Assembly (NCBI RefSeq): GCF_030704535.1
Contig: NC_081821.1
Coordinates: 5,595,001-5,659,000 of the forward strand
Direction of reading: 5' to 3'
Source: Vitis vinifera
Lineage: Eukaryota > Streptophyta > Magnoliopsida > Vitales > Vitaceae
DNA: 64,000 nt
Below are positions 34,980-47,955 of the stretch, piece by piece. Position numbers and translations under genes: made by a program. Position 1 is the first letter of the stretch; every line of letters starts with the position of its first letter. The notes beneath the pieces were generated by a model. The model was not told the origin of the DNA, ran no database searches, and saw nothing but the letters and a program-made list of their open reading frames with translations.

Positions 34980-37900
34980 AGACATGACACCCTTGGCATG
35001 AGTGGTTTGTTGTGATGCAGATAAGGACTTAACACTAGTATGACTTGTTATTTTTATTGGCTTCTGATACCATTAAATGACTAATTGATATGCTATGTCT
35101 GCTCACTACCCATTTTACATTTTCACATTTGCTTTTGGTCACAGCACAGACATATGGACTAAGCTCAACCGCCCCAAGCTTATCACGTGAATGCCTAGCC
35201 AATCATTCCTGCAGATCGACTTCACGAGGCACTTTGACAAAAGGGAGCTCAGTTGCACCAAATTTAGGTAACTGAACAACTGGCCAAAGCCCTCTTTCTG
35301 AGGTGGAACTACATATTTTGTCTATGAATGGCTGCCTCTAGTACAATTTATGAGTCTATGACAGATAATATAGACATATGAACAGAACACAGATATACTT
35401 CCAAGTACCCTTTGCTTCATGACTTCTTCACATGCGTTAAAAATGTGTTTACCGACATGTGTTGCTGATCTCTTCTTCTGCCATGTTTGGAGTGTTTGTT
35501 TGATTTTACAATAATGGTAGGCAGTCACTTTGTTTTATGGGAAAGAGGATTGGCAAATTTAAGGTAACCTAGAGGCATGTAAGCTCGGTTTTGCTGAGGT
35601 TGCCATGTTTGCACACGCCTCTCTGCAGTCATTTCTGCATCAAAACATCATCTATGGCGATGTTGTGTTTCCCCATTTTTGTTATGTGTTAGGTACATAT
35701 GTTGGTTGAGACTCATGGTGCCATTACTAGGACTACCAAAACCATTACTGGATGGTTTAACAATGGCTTTCCACCATGTGGTAGGCTCACCCCCCAATTC
35801 CATTGAATTAAATACTTGCTCCTACCAGTGTGGCTAACATTTTTAATCGTATCGATCATTTGATTAGGTTGTTGAACAGTCCCCTCTTCCCTCCCCCATG
35901 TGCAGAAGTCAATACTTGAATATGGGGATTATGTCTGTCTTCATCACTGCTGGGTGTTGTTGCTCATAAATATAAATTCTAGCTGGGAGAGAACAATGTT
36001 GTTATTAAGACCATGTACTAGCTGTTGGAAAATTTTATTCCATCTAACTCATGGATCATTCTCATTCTCATTATTTTTATTTACTTATTTTTGGTAGATT
36101 AAGCTTGGGATCAAGCTCACAAGTTTCATAGTGGCAAGGCATGGCACCATTAAGTGACAGGTAAGAGCTCAACCTCAATAATTAAGTCAAGTTGTGCTTG
36201 ATGTGGAGCTTTCTGTCCCTAACCCCAGATTCCATATGGGCCATGTCATGTTGGTTGCTGGTTTCCGCTATCTTTATTTGAGAGACTCAAACATATCATT
36301 TTACCAAAACCGAAAATTTTAATTAAGAAAAAAAACCAGAGTGTTTCATCTGCTATGCTTCAACTTGCACTATCATATAATTTGAATTCTGAACTGTTCT
36401 TAGTTCAAAGTTCAAAGTTCAAAGTTCAAACCAGGTGTCTGATGAAAAGTGAAGATGTTGATTAGGACCATGCCTCATTTTGTAGTTACAGATAATACAG
36501 CTTGACCCCTTAGAGGCATATCTCCTATCTCATTTCCCAGGATTAAGCCTCTGAATGTGGTTTCTGGGAGAGATTCTATATTTGTTCATGAATGCCCTCA
36601 TCAATCCATATAGTACAAATATATCTACTTGCAAGATCTTTTTGAAGATATTTTGGTTTCGTAGTCTTGCTAGGACCATAGGCCACTAGAACAGGGAACC
36701 CCAATTCTTTGTGGGGCATGGGCAGGATGGATTGTAGTGTCGACATAATTAGAATGATTAATCACGACATTAGCGGGTGTGGCGTAGAAATCTTGATTAA
36801 TCCCTTTGCCTTAACCTCAATTAGCAGTGATAAGACATTGTGGTTTTAGAAGAAGCCATTGATTTGTATTCATGTATAATTGCAGTATCGTTTAGATGTG
36901 ACTAGGAGATCTGGGCATTCATATTGTGTTAACGTAAAAAGCTTGTTAAAAAAAAAAAAAAAAAAAAAAAAGGATACAAAACAAAAACAAAGGAAAAACA
37001 ACGAAACATCATTTGTATTTTGTTGGTATATTGTGGCAAGAGGGGGACCAAATTTGTGACAAGCAGTTGTGTCAAGTTGCTCATTAGAATCACATCACTA
37101 TCCATTTTTTGTATCTTCTCTCCCTCTCTCCCCCTCAATGTATATATCTCAGGTCTACTTTCAGAGCCCCACCGCCCCTATCTTGAGCCCCCCCAACTCC
37201 CAATCCGAGTCATGTCATCAAAATTTCAGCTGGTTTATTGGTAAAACCATGAATTCAGGCTCTGATTAAAGGGTAACAGTGAAGGGTAGGGTGAAGCAAA
37301 ATGGATGGTTCCAAAGCTTGTTTGTTTGTGGAGAAAATGAAGTAAAAGTGGAGAGGACTGCTCGAGAAGATTTTGGGTAGTTTAGGATGTGCATGGGGGG
37401 GCGTATAATTGAGGGGAGGAATTGGGTAAAATTATCATTTGGGGAGGGATGAGGAAAGGTACAACGGCATGATTTTTAGAGTTGGGGGGGGGGGGGGGGG
37501 TGGGCGCCAGGGGGCCAGTGGGCCAGTGGGCCACCAAATGAAGTGTGGAGAGGGGCATCTCAACTAATAGTACAGCCGTATACGACCCGCTGTAGGATTA
37601 CTTTGGATCCCCTGTTTCTTATTCTTCTTTGTTGTTTCGGCCTCTCTCCAAGTCTCCTTTTCCTTTTCCCCTCTCATTACTCCAACACACCCACCGTCAT
37701 TTTCTTTGTTTTTATGTCTCCAATCTTCAAAATTTCCCCCTACGTTTCAGTTACATTAATTTTATAATATTAATTTTAATTTTAAAAGCATCAAACTATC
37801 GTTATCTTACCTTCTCCTTTCTAAAAGCTTCGAAATTTTATAATAGATAGGATATTGTTTTTTTTTTATAAATATTTGTTTAAAAGAGATAAAATAATTC

Positions 37901-40900
37901 CAAATTGTAAATCTAATAATTCCTATATTTTTTTTAAAACTCAATTTTGACATAAGTGTCTTTTGTTATTTTAAGTATTTACATATAAGTTTTAAAAAAT
38001 AATAATTATTCTTATTAGAAAATGATAAGAATATTTTTATTCAAATGATATCATAAAATGATAAAGTTAAATTTTAAATTTTGAGTTTTAAAGACTATTT
38101 TAATCAAATAACATCCGAGAAATGGTTCAAAAATTTGGATTTTGAATGATGATTTGGAATTATTTATATTATTATAATATTAAAGATAAAAAGGATAAAG
38201 TTGTCATTTGTCAAGTGAAAAAGAAAATGAATACTAAAAACAGATAAGGATAAATAAGCACGGGCCACTAAAAATTGAATTGAATTCCAAAAGCGGGCGG
38301 TCCTCAAGTGTAAAAACAAATTGTGGTGGAGAGGATACCAACATTCTCAATTAATTTTAAAATAATCGACCATAGATTTTCACTTGTATAAAATATTAAA
38401 AATCCTTAAATAAATAATATTGTCACGATGCCTACTTAATTCACGTGTTTCAAGTTACAGTATCAAAGAATTTATATTTATTTTGTTTTGATGGGTTGAA
38501 AATTGAAATAAATAAATAAATATTCATTCCCAAGTGGGGTTGGGGGGTAGAGTCCAGAGTCTAAATAGGCGTGGGTGGGACCAACCTAGACACCCTTTGT
38601 CAGTGTGCTATTGAAAAAATGTGCACCATGGCCTTATTGAAACGTGCCTCCACGGCTTCTTTTGGCTTCAATCTAAAATTGTCGGGTTCAATGAATTTGA
38701 TTTTTTTTTTTTTTTTAAAAAGAAAGTATATCTAATTAGGGGTTTAAATTTTCCTAAAATTTTGAATATTGACTTCCTCTTTTTATTAACTTGAGGCTAA
38801 AAACATTATCATGTAGTTAAAAAAAAAAAAGATTTTTTTAAGGGTATGTCAGTAAAAAAAATTAAAGAACGAGTTTAATTTTTTTTTAATGATTTTATAA
38901 AATGTTTTTAATTTTTTACTATTTAAAATTTTTATTATTTAAATATTAAAAAATTTAGTGACGTTTTCTAAAATTATAGTTTTAGGATACCAATCCTTTT
39001 AATATTTGAAAAATAAATTTTTTTTAAATATTAGAAAATTTTAAAATTATTATCAAATACATTTTAGAATTATTTTTAAAAATATTTTAAATTTATAAAT
39101 TTGATAACTAAAGCTAAAAGATAAATAGAACTAGAAATTATAAGAAATTCCAAAAGTCTGTTGTAATAAGTCTATGACGGCAGAAAATGGAAAAATGGGA
39201 AAGGAGAGCTGGAGAAGAAGGGGAGGTAATAATGGATTGAGGAGAGGAGAGAGGGGTGGGGTGGGGCAGGGGGAGCACATGATGGGTGGGGTCCAAACTG
39301 AAGAGATGTCTGCAGTCCAACCGACTGGGCCGTAGAGGCTGAGCCCAAAGTTGGTGGTGTAGGAAAGCGACGTCCATTAAGGTACAAGAGGGAAAGACCC
39401 ATAAGCAGACCACCACCTCCATATCTTTTGCAATCTTTATGGATTGAGAGAGCCCATATAAATCCACTCACACCATAATAACCTAAATTGCCTTCAATTC
39501 CAAACTAAGAGATAGCTACTTATATAGTTGTAGGTTCAACCTAAAATTTCTAGAGATGTGGACAAATACCAGAAGACCTAATATTTGGGCCCCCACCACC
39601 GGGCCATGTGCATGTGAACATGTTGCTTTCACTTACCTGTTCACTCTCCGCATATCCATATCAAATCAATTCCCCCTCCTCTGTTTTTTTTTTTTTTTCC
39701 TTTCCCACTTTAATTTCAGGGCCTTTCTACCGCACTCAACCACAAACCCAAGAGTTTAATTTTGTTTTAGGGTACATAATTTCTTTTTCGTTTTTGTTTT
39801 TCAATGCGCCATTATTGGGTTTGCATCGGTCTATAATTGAGCCTCGTGCTATCTCATTTAAGCCTTTTGGAGTCAAAGGATATTGCAGCGTTAGGCCTAC
39901 AAGGTGGCTGGCTGGACGGATGCTCATTTTTTGCGTTGGAATGGTCAATGCCGAGACTAATTTGCCATCATGCATGGGCCAGAACCCCACGTCCTTTGCA
40001 AAATCATACATTATATGGCCAAGAAAAATGGGTAGGCACGGGGTTGGAGGGTGGGTGTGGGATCATATGACTCGTACAGTCGTAGCCTAAAGTCGTCCTT
40101 AGACATTTGGGCATGGTGATGGTACCATTTCTTCTTCTTCCTCTCCTTTTTTAAAAATTTTCTTAATATGAATCAGAAATGCAAGATCAGTCCCACCTAG
40201 ACAGCAAATACCACGAACATGTGATCATTAAGTCGGGTCTCACACGCATATTTAGCATCAAAATATATTTGGCATAATTTATTTATTTTTAACAAGAACA
40301 ATTTTAATAATAGTAAGTTCTCATGGCCGCCCAACTATTTCCCGTAGTCAATTGTTTCAAATGAATTTGGTAGGTTACGTTGAATTAATCTTATACTATA
40401 TTATTATTATTATTATCGTTAGAGTCAATATTCTTCTACCTCACCTCACTCCAATTGTCAGACAAATTAACGGTGGGTTCGGTCGTTAGAGGTATAAATA
40501 GTGCACCTTAATCATCCTTTAAGTACCTTGGTCAATCCAATTAATATTGTTAGGTGTAGCAGGTTTCCAGCTAACTAATGTCTAATGATAAGTTAATACC
40601 CATCTAATCGAAATTATTTTACAAACCGTTTGTAAATCAAGAACGAAAGATGAACATTATTTATGTACACTAAAAACCTACAAATCATACCTAAATTTTA
40701 TTCCATTTACAGTGTTGATGTTTGGTCAAACGGAAAGGTTAGTCGCTGACAAAACAGAACTTTCCTTTTTGAAAAGCCTAGATAAGAAAATACGAAATTT
40801 CCTAGAATGGAGTTTTTAAAATTGTAATACTGCTCTTTGCAGATAAAAATGCAATTCCTGTGCGGGAAAAGATGGTCAGTCTGAAATTATTAGACTGAGG

Positions 40901-42250
40901 ATTACAGACAAGAGCCACAGTTCTGTAACCTAAGATGTCCAAACAGTGGTCTGTCACCTACAATTTTTTTTCTTTTTCTAGTACAGCTACGATAGAGGCT
41001 AGGAAGGTAGGTTTTGAAAAATTATTGCTGCCAACGTCTAGTCGTCAACAATCAACATCCCATTTGAGTCATTTGCAATAAAATTAAAATTAAAAATTAA
41101 AATGGAGATTTGAGATTTCACGTTCAATGTTGGGTGCTTTTATTTTATTTTATTTATTTATTTTTCATGCATTTGTGTTAAATATTATGATGATGAAGTT
41201 TCAATTCAATGTGAAGGGCATGGAGTTAAAAGTCGTAAGTGGCATCATTATTTTTGAAATGTTCAGGTGCAACGGCAGTGGCCAGAATTTAAAGGGCGGT
41301 GACGGTGGTTAGGGTAACAGGACATTTTCCACGTCCGAGATTAATGTCTTTTCCTCTCTATATATAATCTAGAATTGATAAAATCATATCTTTTCAAAAC
41401 ATAGTCAAATTATATCTTTTTTTTTCTTTTTAATAAAAAAAACGTAGGAAAACAAATCTTTTTTAGGTAATAATTTTTTTAATGTGTGAGACGTTAAAGA
41501 AGGGTTTTGATGGTCCACTAAAAAGTCAAAAATGTTGTTGAAATCTGAGCACAGCCTCCCTTCAACGTGTATTCAAATTCAATTGACTCCTTGGATTACT
41601 TGCACTAATATTAAATCATGTCTGAATATAAGAATATATGTATAATAATTTAAAAAGAAAAAAACTAAGTGAGAACGAAGAGAGAAGGGGAGAGGGGGGC
41701 CTCCGGTTTCCGGCTTCCGGCCTCCTCACCTTATCCTATTCCTTACAAACCAACATCCCTGATTTACGCAGAATCAGGTCGGTTTGGTCGTACAGTAACC
41801 TCCACTGTAAGACAGCTCGCCAATCACGGGTCGCTACGTGGCCTCTCTCCTACCAGTTGTAACTGACACCTAGATAAATAAGGTGGCCGACAGGTCGACA
41901 ACCAGATTTGTGGACTACTGCACTCTCCCCTCCTCCGCCCTACACGTGTTCCACATGGACGGCTCGATCCTCTGCCACGGACGTACGGTCCACCACTGTC
42001 CAATTATATGGACTCCTTCTCCACCTCCACCCCCTCGCTCAATTCTCTCACACACTACACAAATCTAAATTACAATTAACAACCTACACCCCTCGCTCAC
42101 CCTTGCAGCTATCCCTATCAAGCCATCCACGTTTTGGGCCCTGTTTCGTAATTTCGCTGCTCTCAAACACTGACACAGTGATTTCCATGTGTTATAGGGT
42201 TAGTTTTGTAATTTGGGCTTCCATTAAGCATTTTTATTTATTTGTTTATT
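34980..42250. other. Gene-free spacer between the SAM and Dof genes
   Basis: No gene recognised. Contents include four tandem AGTTCAA words near 36401-36429, a run of about 23 A near 36949-36971, a run of 17 G at 37484-37500, very AT-rich sequence with MITE-like words at 37740-39120, and an A/G-rich stretch near 39190-39300. Open frames at 39138-39471 and 39608-40090 lack domains and overlap on opposite strands. The last kilobase before 42500 should hold the Dof promoter. Confidence 0.5.
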
Positions 42251-42368
42251 TAGTTTTTTAAAGTTGGAAAACATAAAATAGAAATAGAAGGAGTTGGAAG
42301 GTATTCAGGGGATATTTGTCAGTGTTTTTTAGAAGCTATTTTGCTTTCACAGACCCAGTGTTTCTTAG

Positions 42369-42398
42369 AGAGAGAGAAAGAGAGACAGAGAGAGGGGG
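42369..42398 (+). promoter_or_regulatory. GA-rich tract in the Dof leader
   Basis: AGAGAGAGAAAGAGAGACAG and following bases form a GA-repeat about 165-195 bp upstream of the Dof start codon. GA tracts near plant transcription starts are bound by BPC/GAGA-type factors. The position suits the 5' leader or core promoter. Confidence 0.4.
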
Positions 42399-42563
42399 GT
42401 GGAGTTGATACTTCCCTCTGGAGTCTGAACTGGTGCCCCATTTCGCCGGAGAGGTGAGGGTCTCCGAAACCACAAACTTTAAGCTTTTTTCTTCAAATTG
42501 TGGCGACTGGTTTAGAGTTGGAGTTTAGTGGGGATTCTTGACGTTACTGGGGGTTTCAACGAC

Positions 42564-43439
42564 ATGCAAGATATACATTCAATGGGTGCTGGAGGAGGCC
42601 GGATCTTTGGAGGTGACCGGAGGCTGCGGCCGCACCAGAACCAGGCCTTGAAGTGTCCGCGCTGTGAATCGCTCAACACTAAATTCTGCTACTATAACAA
42701 CTACAACCTCTCTCAGCCTCGCCATTTCTGCAAGAGCTGTCGGCGGTACTGGACCAAAGGGGGCGTCCTCCGTAATGTTCCTGTTGGAGGCGGTTGCCGG
42801 AAGACCAAGCGGTCCAAGGCGAAGTCGTCATCCGACGCTCCGCGTGAGCGGAAATCGAACTCTCATTCCAGTAGCGAAAGCTCGAGCCTTACCGCTACCA
42901 CCACCGCGGCGGCGACGACCGCCACGACGGAGGCGGTGTCGGCGCCCTCTTCGAACGCCGCGTCGACGTTGGTCGGTTTTCGCGAATCGAGATTTTTCGC
43001 TCCCCAAAGTCCAAACCCAAATTTTGAGATGCCGACGTTGCTGGATCACTCGTCGGACGGTAACATTTTCCCTGAGATCGGGAGCTTTACCAGCTTGATG
43101 ACGGGGTCGAACGATCCAGCGGCTCTTGGATTCAATATTTCCGACATTTCACCGTTCAAATATCAAGAACAAGTTGATCAGAATCAACAGTGGCAACAGC
43201 AGCAGCAAAAGATGTCCGATGAGTTGAAGATGCAGGAGATCACCGCGGGATTTCTTGATCAGACTGTTCAGGTGGAGTTATCAGCGTTGCAGAACAGGTC
43301 AAACCATGGCGGATTCCCATCGTTGGATTGGCAGACCAGTGGTGATCAAGGTATCTTCGATCTTCCTGGAAACGTTGATCAAGGCTACTGGACTCAGAGT
43401 CAATGGTCCGATAACGATCACCCTCTCTATCTCCCCTAG
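42564..43439 (+). CDS. DOF5.4: Dof zinc-finger transcription factor, DOF5.4/OBP4 type
   Basis: Uninterrupted frame of 291 codons plus stop from ATG 42564. The frame is open 12 codons further upstream, but no ATG is there, and [12 protein letters not shown] matches the remembered start of the OBP4/DOF5.4 group. The single Dof finger is at residues 31-80: CPRC, 21 residues, then CKSC (Cys31, 34, 56, 59), with the conserved [20 protein letters not shown] and [20 protein letters not shown] blocks. Dof proteins bind AAAG cores. After the finger come a Ser/Thr/Ala-rich linker (about residues 90-140) and a Gln-rich stretch near 215-228. The C-terminus [18 protein letters not shown] has aromatic residues like those in Dof activation tails. 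GC content is higher than in the surroundings, as is usual for single-exon Dof genes. OBP4-type genes affect cell-cycle and cell growth in Arabidopsis; the role here is inferred. Confidence 0.93.
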   Translation: MQDIHSMGAGGGRIFGGDRRLRPHQNQALKCPRCESLNTKFCYYNNYNLSQPRHFCKSCRRYWTKGGVLRNVPVGGGCRKTKRSKAKSSSDAPRERKSNSHSSSESSSLTATTTAAATTATTEAVSAPSSNAASTLVGFRESRFFAPQSPNPNFEMPTLLDHSSDGNIFPEIGSFTSLMTGSNDPAALGFNISDISPFKYQEQVDQNQQWQQQQQKMSDELKMQEITAGFLDQTVQVELSALQNRSNHGGFPSLDWQTSGDQGIFDLPGNVDQGYWTQSQWSDNDHPLYLP

Positions 43440-46189
43440 CCTCTCACCATTTAACCACAACTCTCAAAGAAAATTTGAAGAAATGATTCAAAAAGAAAAA
43501 CAAAAAAAAGGAATTGAGAGAGAGAGTAAGATGAATATGACTGTTCTCTTATGTAAATTTTTTTCAGATATTTTTTTTTTTGGGGTCTTATTTTGATGAT
43601 TCTGGAAGGTGTTTGGCTTTGATCTTGATGTTCATCTGCAACTAACTTTCATGTTAGTGTCCTTTTTTCCCCCTTGTTGGGGTTTTCCTTTTTTCTTTCT
43701 AATGTATTTCCAATTAAATTAATCAAATATAGGAAAAATATAGAGTGTTTTGTTTGTTTGGATGCTTCCTAACTTCCTGAATCTCTCCTAAAATTTTGAC
43801 AATTCATCCGAAATTTCAGCATACTAGAATCCCTGAGCTGCAAATTTCTTTATATAGAATTTTAGAGAGAGTTATGTATTCATTGGAAAATTTTAAGGGC
43901 TAACAGAAGGTTAGATTACTATGTTAATTAGTGGGGTTGAGACGCCGGTCAAAGGCTTGATCTAGTAACTTCAGAAAGCGCCACGTCGTGGTTAAGGGAG
44001 AGGGATGATGATAATGATGATGGTAATGATGAGCGTACGGATGGCAAAGTATGGGGAAGGGGAGTGTGGGAGTGGTGGGGAGCCACATGGGTGGCGACAA
44101 GTCCCATGCGTGATTATGACTCCACGTGTCGGTGTGATGGAGTGGAGTCACTGTCGCAAATGGAAGCAGACACGTGGGAAGAGGGCATAGTGGGGGAAGA
44201 GGGTCGGTTTGTCATGAACTGGGGGGATTGAGTGCTGGGCAGGGCAGTGCCGTAGTGGTGATGCTGATGGTGACGATGACGTGGACACGTGGGCTCCACG
44301 TCCGCATGTGCAGAAGTGAGAAGTGGTCTCGGCTCTCATCTCATGCATTTGGTGCTTTGGTGGTGTCCGTCTCCTAGGCGCACTCGAGACGTTGCGGAGT
44401 CTTGAGGATCAATTATCCTATTCCGCGTGAGAACCAGAACCTTCAAGTTTGGAAGGGTGGTGTCACTTCCTTCCTCTCTTTTAGGGGTACCCTAGAAACT
44501 GAGGGTATGGGCTTGGGTGTGGTCCTCTTTGCTCTTTCAGTTTCAGCCCTCTCATAATTTCTTTTGCAAAATTTCTAGGTAGTTGGAGGAGGTTTGCTTT
44601 TTTGCTCATTCATGAATAACTGCCTCTTACATCTTATTATTAATTCATTTTCATTTTAAAAATTTCTAGTCTTATGTAGGGGTGCATTTTTTTGGAGGGT
44701 TGCTTCTTGTGCTGCTTTCCATGGTGTCAATTCAAATTTTATTTCAATTCTTTGAATAATTTTTTTTTCCAAATTCTCTAAGAAAAATTAACCAGGAATT
44801 GGTGCATATTAAGGGCATATTTAAACATTAAATCAGGAATAGATATTTAATTCAATCATTTACAGTACAAATTTGTTGATCCAATGGAAATTGAACCCTT
44901 GGAAAAACTTTAGTCTAATTTAAGGGTGATTGGACTTGGATTCAGATGTGAGCAACCTAAACCCAGTTTCATATATGGAAATAAACATGATTAAAAGATT
45001 TTAATTAATTTCAATTGTTTTTTTTTTTTCTATAATTTTAGCTTAAATAGAAAATATTCAACTCTAGGAAAAACTTGGTGGGCTTGGATTAGAGAAGCAG
45101 TGGGAGAAACCAACTTTCAAAAAGGCCCAAACGCAAAAGGGAAGTGATGGCCCAAGCAGAGAAAATGTCTAGGAAGTTGGTGAAGACTTGAGACTAGAGT
45201 GGAGAATTTCTCATTTCCCACCAACTAGCCATGGCAACATGTATATGAAAAAGGGGATGGGATGTGTTGTTAGCCCCATCCACAAAATGCACTCTTTAAT
45301 CTTATGAACAATCCATCAACCACCTTCTGATGATACATGTGAAAATCAAGAGCACACCACCTCTGGGTTCGCCGGTCCCGGGACTGTTACACTGGTGATG
45401 GGGCCGGAGTAATGGGTGATGTTTGCCAACCCTGTGGAATGGTTCAAGCAGCCTGGATAAGATGTGACATATGGAGGGGCCTAAGACCCCGAGGGAAAGA
45501 ATGAATAGGGATGAACTTGGCATTGGACCATGGTGTGTCGCCAAGCAGCGCAGCAGCATGGACTATGACTGCAAGTCAGTGCCATAGAATCCGGTACAGG
45601 GTGGCCAAAAGGTAAGGAGTTTAACATTGATCTTGACGTGAGCAATGGGTGAAAGGTGAGCCATTATGGCGATCAAATTGGGGGCCTCTTGGGTTCAACC
45701 AAACATTTCATAATGGAAGTGAGCAATAAAGGAATGGTGGGTACTAATGATGAACAAAAGTTGGTGGAAATTGATGGCCTTGGAACGCCCCTAAGGCCCA
45801 TACATATCCTCAAGCACCACCCAAACCTGAGAAATAATTATGGCCGTAAACCTACTCGCCTAGAAGGCATTAGGATGAAACCATAGGCACTAGTAGTTTA
45901 TGGATCAGAAATAGGTCAAACAACATAGAGGTATCTGGGACATCTTCAAATGAAATTGAATGTAGAAAAGACTCTGTCAATATAGAGAAAAGCTATGAGT
46001 AAAAAGCTAAAAAGAGACATGGTAAGACCAAGTAATCATGGGACTATGAGAACAGTATAAAGAGAACATTGTTAGAATGATAATTATCGTGATGCTAAAT
46101 TGTTCAAAGCATGCATACTTCAAATCATAATTCAGCATGACAATAAGGAGAAAATAAGGAGAACACTGGTGATTATCACAGGAAAGCGA
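43440..46189. other. Spacer between the convergent Dof and gar2-related genes
   Basis: 43440 to about 43740 is probably the Dof 3' untranslated region. 43980-44300 is GC-richer with several ACGT cores. 45290-45900 has normal composition with short frames at 45302-45559 and 45656-45886, but no domain. The two flanking genes converge, so promoter-like motifs here are not obviously attached to either. Confidence 0.45.
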
Positions 46190-47955
46190 TTAGAATTTAC
46201 AGCAGAGATAATGTAACTTCCAAGGTCGGCACTTCCTAGAGTGTCTTCTGTCAGGTTCTATCATTTTCACCGGGCTTCCATTCCATTCAGATTGTAATCT
46301 GTTCATGTAAAAGCCAAGACATTGAAACTGAGGCAGAAAACAAGGTGCACTTTACACATAAATTTACACTAAAAATAAAATGGAAATTTACATGGGAAAA
46401 GCGAAGGACCGTGTGCTGCTATTTGACCGGAGAGACATGCTGCCAGAATATGATATTGGTCCTGAGAATGCTATGGAGTTTGAAAGAGGGCCAGGTGTAG
46501 AGAAACTGGACTCTTCATGACCATTTTGAATAACAAGACTTTGAGTTGAAACTGTTAAACTTTCTGAAGCACCGTCATCAAGTCTAAACAAATTTTCGGT
46601 TTCAAAATGTTGTTGACAGTCCACTACTCGCGGCTCTTTTTCTCTGCTGCTGATTGTGGCTATAGATGAATCAATATCTAGAGGGATGCTTTCACTCTTG
46701 ATCTCACTTCTGAAAGAGGCCTCAATTGCATGGCGCCTGCTGCTGATTTCTTCAGGTGCAGGATATAGCAAAGAGTTTGCCAAGACTGCTTCCTCACTAG
46801 AACCCTGGAATTACAGCAAAGTCAAAGCCTAAACACAATCTAAGATTGCCAAAGACCTCCATTTTCTACACAAAATCAAACCAAAAAAGAAAAAGAAAGT
46901 CCAGGGTGATTCAGATTCCAAATCCAAGAGAGCAGTTAGAAATATGGTTGTTACCATCCATTCCCTTCCATTATCTCTCTAACTAAAACAATAAAACAAA
47001 GGTGATAAAGGAGCAGACCAACTCATCAGCTAAATCTCCTGAGCAGGGCAGTGAATAAATTGTACTTCAATGAAATATTGTATTTTTAGGAAAAGATCAA
47101 GTATGCTGCCCAGAATTAGGTAAAAACAAGAGCTCAAGGTGAAGACATACCTGATAACATTTTTGTCCACATCCATGTCCAATGGGATTGGATAACTCAA
47201 AGTGATAGCAATTGCTACCCGCCTCTCCAACCAGACACTGTGTTTCAGGTGTAATCCTCCCAGTGTATCCTTCAATTGAAACCCTATCTCTTGCATCAAA
47301 ATCTATTTCAATTTTTTTCTCCAAGTCCCTGGAACCACATTGCTCAACAACATAATCGTTGCAATCATGCTGGATGAAAGAATTTGAACTGTTTGAAATG
47401 GAGGACTGTGTGCTCTGTCTTTCTTTGGGTAATTCACTACTGTCTGCATCGGAGTTCAGCAAACAAGAGACAATATTATGATCCAACCCACAATTTTCTG
47501 TCAATGACTTTGCGTGCAAAGGCACTTCCCCATCAGTACAAAAGTCCTTGATAGCCTGGTACTTGCTCTCCTGAAGAAAAACAACCAGCTCTGGCATTTC
47601 ACAGTCCAAAAGTGCACTCTCATCAGTATAAATGTATGTTCTTCTGTCATTCTCTTCCGATTCAATGGAAGGTGCAGTATGCCGTGTTATCTGCTCTCCT
47701 CCATCTATCATGCCTTTCCTTGCCATGAGACTATTTAATCCTAGTGAATTCCTGACCATTCCATCTCCAATCAATGTATTATCGGGCAACAGATCCAAAT
47801 GCACCTCATAATCTTGGCCCTTTAAATCATGGGGACTGATATCTCGTCTTCTACGCTGATCTCCTTGTTTGCCTTCAATCCTCACCTCTCCACAGATTTG
47901 TCAGAGAATTTAAAATACTAGCTACAAGTCCTGGTGGGCAGAGTTCATCTAACAT
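46190..47955 (-). CDS. Plant-specific acidic protein, gar2-related type (5' end uncertain)
   Basis: Minus-strand exons are 47151 back to at least 47759 (open to 47885), then 46804-46392 and 46298-46190. The junctions CYQ|GSSEEAV and FAFP-I-LQSEW keep frame with GT-AG sites. The C-terminus runs GPISYSGSMSLRSNSSTRSF, then AFPILQSEWNGSPVKM, a basic stretch and a final LCCKF. That SGSxSLRS...TRSFAFPxLQSEWN block is the hallmark of a plant family often labelled 18S pre-ribosomal assembly gar2-related; its function is unknown. The middle is Ser/Asp/Glu-rich and probably disordered, with CEMPELVVFLQESKYQAIKDF as a hydrophobic patch. The N-terminus is unresolved. ATG 47955 opens MLDELCPPGLVASIL and 10 more residues, but that frame stops after 26 codons, one frame off from the main exon. 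The first in-frame ATG of the main exon is 47759. Confidence 0.75.

Noticed and set aside
35222-35250. A word resembling miR159/319 (TTTGACAAAAGGGAGCTC)
   Set aside because: It differs from the known miRNAs at several positions and no star strand was found within 200 bp on either side.
39608-40090. 160-codon plus-strand frame
   Set aside because: Low-complexity Phe/Ser start caused by a T-rich run, opposite-strand frames of similar length, and no domain or promoter context.
42664-43098. 144-codon Arg/Pro-rich frame
   Set aside because: It is a shifted reading of the GC-rich Dof coding exon.
44005-44377. Overlapping frames on both strands with His-rich or Met-rich products
   Set aside because: No domain, no splice context, and mirrored frames on both strands are explained by ATGATG and CACGTG-rich sequence.
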